A stretch of DNA of 16,409 nt from contig JAFQLA010000293.1 in NCBI GenBank assembly GCA_017396725.1, positions 1 through 16,409 on the forward strand, read 5' to 3'. The notes beneath the pieces are model-generated. The model was not told where the DNA came from and searched no databases. It worked only from the letters and a program-made list of their open reading frames with translations. This document shows, one piece after another, positions 13,827-16,409 of the stretch. Both the position numbers and the translations under genes were made by a program. Numbering within the stretch: position 1 is the stretch's first letter; the number at the start of each line of letters is the position of its first letter. The stretch comes from Oscillospiraceae bacterium (GTDB lineage: Bacteria; Bacillota_A; Clostridia; Oscillospirales; Oscillospiraceae).

Positions 13827-14237
13827 TCACCCTTCACCGGACTCCATGCTGGCCGCTCCGAAACCGCAGGGCAGCAATTGGCGCAGCAGCATGCTCTTGC
13901 TTTCACCCTGTCCATTGAGGGAAATCACTTCCATATCCGGGTTGAATTCATACAGAAATTGACGGCAGGCGCCGCAGGGATAGCAAAAATCCCTGCCGCT
14001 GCCACTGATGACAATGCGGCGGAAATCTCTGCGCCCTTCGCTGACGGCTTTCACCGCAGCCGTGCGCTCAGCGCAGATGGCGAGCCCATAGCTGGCGTTT
14101 TCTACATTGCAGCCGGTAAAGACGCTGCCATCTTCACATTCCAGCGCCGCACCCACAGCAAAGCGGGAATATGCGCAGTAAGATTTTTCTTTCATGGAGC
14201 AGGCAAGCTCCATCAGCTTTTCCTTTTCCATAAGCAT
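13827..14237 (-). CDS. cdd: Cytidine deaminase
   Basis: This 136-aa enzyme is the short tetrameric, zinc-dependent type that deaminates cytidine and deoxycytidine to uridine and deoxyuridine. Motifs: YSRFAVGAAL (23-32), TGCNVENASYGLAICAERTA (41-60) with zinc ligand C55 and catalytic E57, and YPCGACRQ (86-93) with zinc ligands C88 and C91. The start at 14237 has AGGAGG only four bases upstream; the in-frame ATG at 14231 is ten bases away and may be used instead, removing two residues. It is divergent from uridine phosphorylase, which would use its product. Confidence 0.95.
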   Translation of the reverse strand: MLMEKEKLMELACSMKEKSYCAYSRFAVGAALECEDGSVFTGCNVENASYGLAICAERTAAVKAVSEGRRDFRRIVISGSGRDFCYPCGACRQFLYEFNPDMEVISLNGQGESKSMLLRQLLPCGFGAASMESGEG

Positions 14238-14254
14238 CTCTCCTCCTTTTTTTG

Positions 14255-14283
14255 ATTATAGCCTTTTTTCTTGCCAAAAGCAA
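14255..14283 (-). promoter_or_regulatory. Promoter for cdd
   Basis: On the minus strand TTGCTT (14283-14278) and a perfect TATAAT (14260-14255) are separated by 17 bases. Transcription would start roughly 10 bases before the AGGAGG site, giving a very short leader. Confidence 0.78.
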
Positions 14284-14297
14284 CAAAAGCACCCCTC

Positions 14298-14326
14298 TTG
14301 TAAAAGAGAAAAAAGTGCAGTATACT
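14298..14326 (+). promoter_or_regulatory. Promoter for the udp operon
   Basis: TTGTAA (14298-14303) and TATACT (14321-14326) have a 17-base spacer. It is divergent from the cdd promoter, with 14 bases between the two -35 elements, so one regulator could control both. Confidence 0.78.
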
Positions 14327-14357
14327 GGTTGTGTATATTTTTTAAGGTGGTGATTTG

Positions 14358-15137
14358 ATGCAGGAGCTTGAAAAAGAATTCCATATCCATTGCGTCAAGG
14401 GTGATGTGGGCCGCTATGTGCTCCTGCCCGGCGATCCCGGTCGCTGCGAATCCATCGCCGCTCTTTTTGACGATGCGCATCATGTGATCCAGAACCGCGA
14501 ATTCAATATTTACACCGGCACTTTGCTGGGCGAAAAGGTCAGCGTCTGCTCCACCGGTATCGGCGGTCCCTCTGCCGCTATCGCTATGGAGGAACTCTGC
14601 AATATAGGCGCAGATACTTTTTTACGGGTGGGTACCTGCGGCGGCATCGACCTTTCCGTTCGCTCCGGTGATGTGGTCATTGCCACCGGCGCCATCCGCT
14701 ATGAGCATACCAGCTGCGAATATGCCCCCATTGAGTTCCCCGCCGTTGCCGATCTTTCCGTGACCAATGCTTTGGTAACGGCTGCCAAAAACCTGGGCTA
14801 CTCCTATCACACAGGTGTAGTGCAGTGCAAGGATTCCTTCTACGGCCAGCACTCCCCTGCCCGCATGCCGGTTTCCTACGAGCTGGAACAGAAATGGGAG
14901 GCCTGGAAACGCCTTGGCGTAAAGGCCAGCGAAATGGAATCTGCCACACTTTTTGTAGTTGCCGCCGCAAGAGGCGCCCGCTGCGGCAGCTGCTTCCATG
15001 TGATCTGGAATCAGGAGCGTGAAAAAGCAGGCCTGGATCAGGACATGTCGGAAGACACCTCTTCCGCTATCAAAACCGGCGTGGAAGCGCTGAAGCTTCT
15101 TATCGCCGCAGACCGCAAGGAGAACCAAACACGATGA
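14358..15137 (+). CDS. udp: Uridine phosphorylase
   Basis: This 259-aa cytoplasmic enzyme of the NP-I nucleoside phosphorylase family splits uridine with phosphate to uracil and ribose-1-phosphate. Motifs: LPGDPGRC (23-30, phosphate site), [17 protein letters not shown] (64-80), LRVGTCGG (89-96), [11 protein letters not shown] (122-132) and [10 protein letters not shown] (190-199, ribose-binding Glu). These follow E. coli Udp closely and are unlike purine nucleoside phosphorylase in the base-binding region. The ATG at 14358 is chosen with AAGGTGG at 14344-14350; a TTG one codon earlier is possible. The stop overlaps the next gene by four bases (ATGA). With divergent cdd it forms a pyrimidine nucleoside salvage pair. 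Confidence 0.94.
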   Translation: MQELEKEFHIHCVKGDVGRYVLLPGDPGRCESIAALFDDAHHVIQNREFNIYTGTLLGEKVSVCSTGIGGPSAAIAMEELCNIGADTFLRVGTCGGIDLSVRSGDVVIATGAIRYEHTSCEYAPIEFPAVADLSVTNALVTAAKNLGYSYHTGVVQCKDSFYGQHSPARMPVSYELEQKWEAWKRLGVKASEMESATLFVVAAARGARCGSCFHVIWNQEREKAGLDQDMSEDTSSAIKTGVEALKLLIAADRKENQTR

Positions 15138-15430
15138 ACAATAAGGAAAACTCCCGCAAAATCATTCACTTTCTGGCCGGCGGCTATCTCTCCTATCTCG
15201 CCTTCCAGCTCTACAGTGATGTTTTCAACGAAATAACCGACCCCACCTTCCGCGTGGTATTCTTCATCTTTGCCACCATCTTCCTTGTGGCAGGCTTCCT
15301 GCTTATGTTCTTTGTTCTCCGTTCTGAGATCCGAAAGATCAAGGAAAAAAGGGCTGAAGAAGCGCAGGCTGCGCTGGAAGAACACACTGAAACTGAAACC
15401 GAAACCGAAATTACCGACAGCGAGGAATAA
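15134..15430 (+). CDS. Small membrane protein with two TM helices and acidic tail (unknown function)
   Basis: I do not recognise this 98-aa protein. It has two hydrophobic segments, about 11-31 and 39-62, joined by a short loop, then a charged helix ([21 protein letters not shown], 63-83) likely to form a coiled coil, and an acidic Thr/Glu repeat tail (TETETETE) to the end. Positive residues before the first segment and after the second suggest both termini are cytoplasmic. The start overlaps the udp stop (ATGA), with AAGGAGA at 15117-15123, so translation is coupled. The following gene starts three bases after its stop. Nothing links it to nucleoside transport beyond position. Confidence 0.8.
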   Translation: MNNKENSRKIIHFLAGGYLSYLAFQLYSDVFNEITDPTFRVVFFIFATIFLVAGFLLMFFVLRSEIRKIKEKRAEEAQAALEEHTETETETEITDSEE

Positions 15431-15433
15431 TCT

Positions 15434-16381
15434 ATGAGTGAAATGAAAACGGGTATCTGCCCCAAGTGCAAAAAAGAACTGAGCGTCCCTGCAGACCTTG
15501 CGGAATTTTCCTGCATGTACTGCGGCGAGCGCATCCTCCGCGCCGATTGGGATGCCGCAGAAAAGGCCGCGCTGGCTAAGCGCAACGCCTCTTATGTTCC
15601 CCTTGCCGATCTGGAAGAGGAGTTTAAGTCCTTTACCGTAAACCTCACCAAGTGCGCTTACGAGCACCGCAAGCTGGCCGATGATTTCGGCAAAAAGCAT
15701 GATTATGCCGAGCGCTTTGAGGAATACAGCGTGGAATGCCGCGGCGTAATGCGTGAAATGCAGCGCCTTGCAGAGTTGGTTTCTCCCGAAGAACAGCCCA
15801 AGGCTTTCGAGCTGGTAGGCTCCGTCTTTATGGACGATATGCAGCGCGTCTGGTCTGAGGGCCGCGCCAATAACCGCACACGCGAAATGGATCGCATGAC
15901 CATCGTCATTTTCCTCATCCCCCTTATCCGCCAGCAGGAGCTTGAATGGTGCGACGATTTCTGTCTCGCCATCCGTGATGAGTGGGTAAAGCGCTACCCC
16001 AAGGAAGTTTTCCATCTGGCAGCCTACGAGGATATCGCAGGCGGTTTCCGCAAGCGCTGGTGCTTCATCACCACCGCTGTGTGCGAAAACGCAGGCAAGC
16101 GCGATGATTGCTACGAGCTCACCGCTTTTCGCCGCTTCCGCGATGAAGAACTTGCCAAAACTGCTGACGGCCGCGCCCTGATCGAAGAATACTACCGTGT
16201 GGCCCCCGCCATTGTCTCCTGCATGAAGTATTGCGACAATACCGACCTTCGCTGCCGCGAACTGGACGAGAAGTATCTCACTCCCTGCCTGCGCCATAAT
16301 GAGCGCGGCGAAAATGAGGCCTGCCGCTCCCTTTATGTGAAGATGGTCAAGGATCTGGAAAACCGCTATTTCGGTGCATAA
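15434..16381 (+). CDS. Zinc-ribbon protein with CFI-box C-terminal domain (unknown function)
   Basis: This 315-aa protein starts with a zinc ribbon (CPKC at 9-12 and CMYC at 27-30). A mostly helical middle section (about 55-205) has no signature I know. The C-terminal part has CFITTAVCE (210-218) then DDCYELTAFRRFRDEELAKT (224-243) and EEYYRVAPAIV (251-261), a pattern I recall as the CFI-box C-terminal domain found in many hypothetical bacterial proteins. It is soluble, with no signal peptide. GAGGA (15422-15426) precedes the ATG at 15434, three bases after the small membrane protein stop, so all three genes from udp are likely one transcript. The paired unknown genes may act together at the membrane. 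Function is not predicted. Confidence 0.82.
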   Translation: MSEMKTGICPKCKKELSVPADLAEFSCMYCGERILRADWDAAEKAALAKRNASYVPLADLEEEFKSFTVNLTKCAYEHRKLADDFGKKHDYAERFEEYSVECRGVMREMQRLAELVSPEEQPKAFELVGSVFMDDMQRVWSEGRANNRTREMDRMTIVIFLIPLIRQQELEWCDDFCLAIRDEWVKRYPKEVFHLAAYEDIAGGFRKRWCFITTAVCENAGKRDDCYELTAFRRFRDEELAKTADGRALIEEYYRVAPAIVSCMKYCDNTDLRCRELDEKYLTPCLRHNERGENEACRSLYVKMVKDLENRYFGA

Positions 16382-16393
16382 AGCAAAGCAAAA

Positions 16394-16409
16394 GCTCCCC
16401 GCTTCGGGC
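16394..16409 (+). terminator. Possible start of a terminator hairpin, cut by the window edge
   Basis: CCCG-CTT-CGGG (16398-16408) lies 17 bases past the last stop, in the usual terminator position. The sequence ends before any T-run, so this cannot be settled here. Confidence 0.3.

Overview
The window looks like part of the chromosome of a strictly anaerobic, moderately GC-rich member of the Bacillota, probably class Clostridia. The grounds are strong AGGAGG ribosome-binding sites, TTG starts, short sigma-A-like promoters, tight operons with intrinsic terminators, an oxygen-sensitive [FeFe] hydrogenase, and a His-rich COG0523 GTPase. I see no transposase, integrase, phage gene, tRNA, rRNA or CRISPR array. 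The assignment to Clostridia is inference from gene content, not from a phylogenetic marker.

Layout: (1) 1-3243, plus strand: the end of an operon holding an amidohydrolase (cut by the window edge), a homologue of methenyl-tetrahydromethanopterin cyclohydrolase (Mch) and a DAO-type FAD amine oxidase, closed by a terminator. (2) 3297-6268: a promoter, then proB-proA-proC, a complete proline pathway from glutamate, then a terminator. (3) 6295-9917: a promoter, two adjacent COG0523 GTPases (one with a 35-histidine metal-binding tract, one apparently fused to a YcgQ/DUF1980-like domain), a terminator-like hairpin, a MATE exporter, and a bidirectional terminator. (4) 13492-9927, minus strand: a GltD-like flavoprotein carrying a NuoF-type iron-sulfur domain, overlapping a CpI-like [FeFe] hydrogenase. 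(5) 13493-13826: an AT-rich intergenic region with a large inverted repeat whose core resembles a Rex (NADH-sensing repressor) operator. (6) 13827-16381: divergent cdd (minus) and udp (plus), with facing promoters; udp is followed by a small two-TM protein and a zinc-ribbon/CFI-box protein.

The most unusual part is the first operon. Mch is a one-carbon enzyme of methanogens, Archaeoglobus and methylotrophs. Here it is translationally coupled to an amidohydrolase and followed by a sarcosine/glycine-oxidase-like flavoprotein. This could be an uncharacterised pathway that oxidises an N-methyl or N-CH2 amine and opens a cyclic amidinium (pterin, purine or other heterocycle) intermediate. The chemistry is inferred; the substrate cannot be read from the sequence. 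The second unusual part is the two-gene hydrogenase locus, where a GltD/NfnB-like NAD(P)H module replaces the usual NuoF FMN module.
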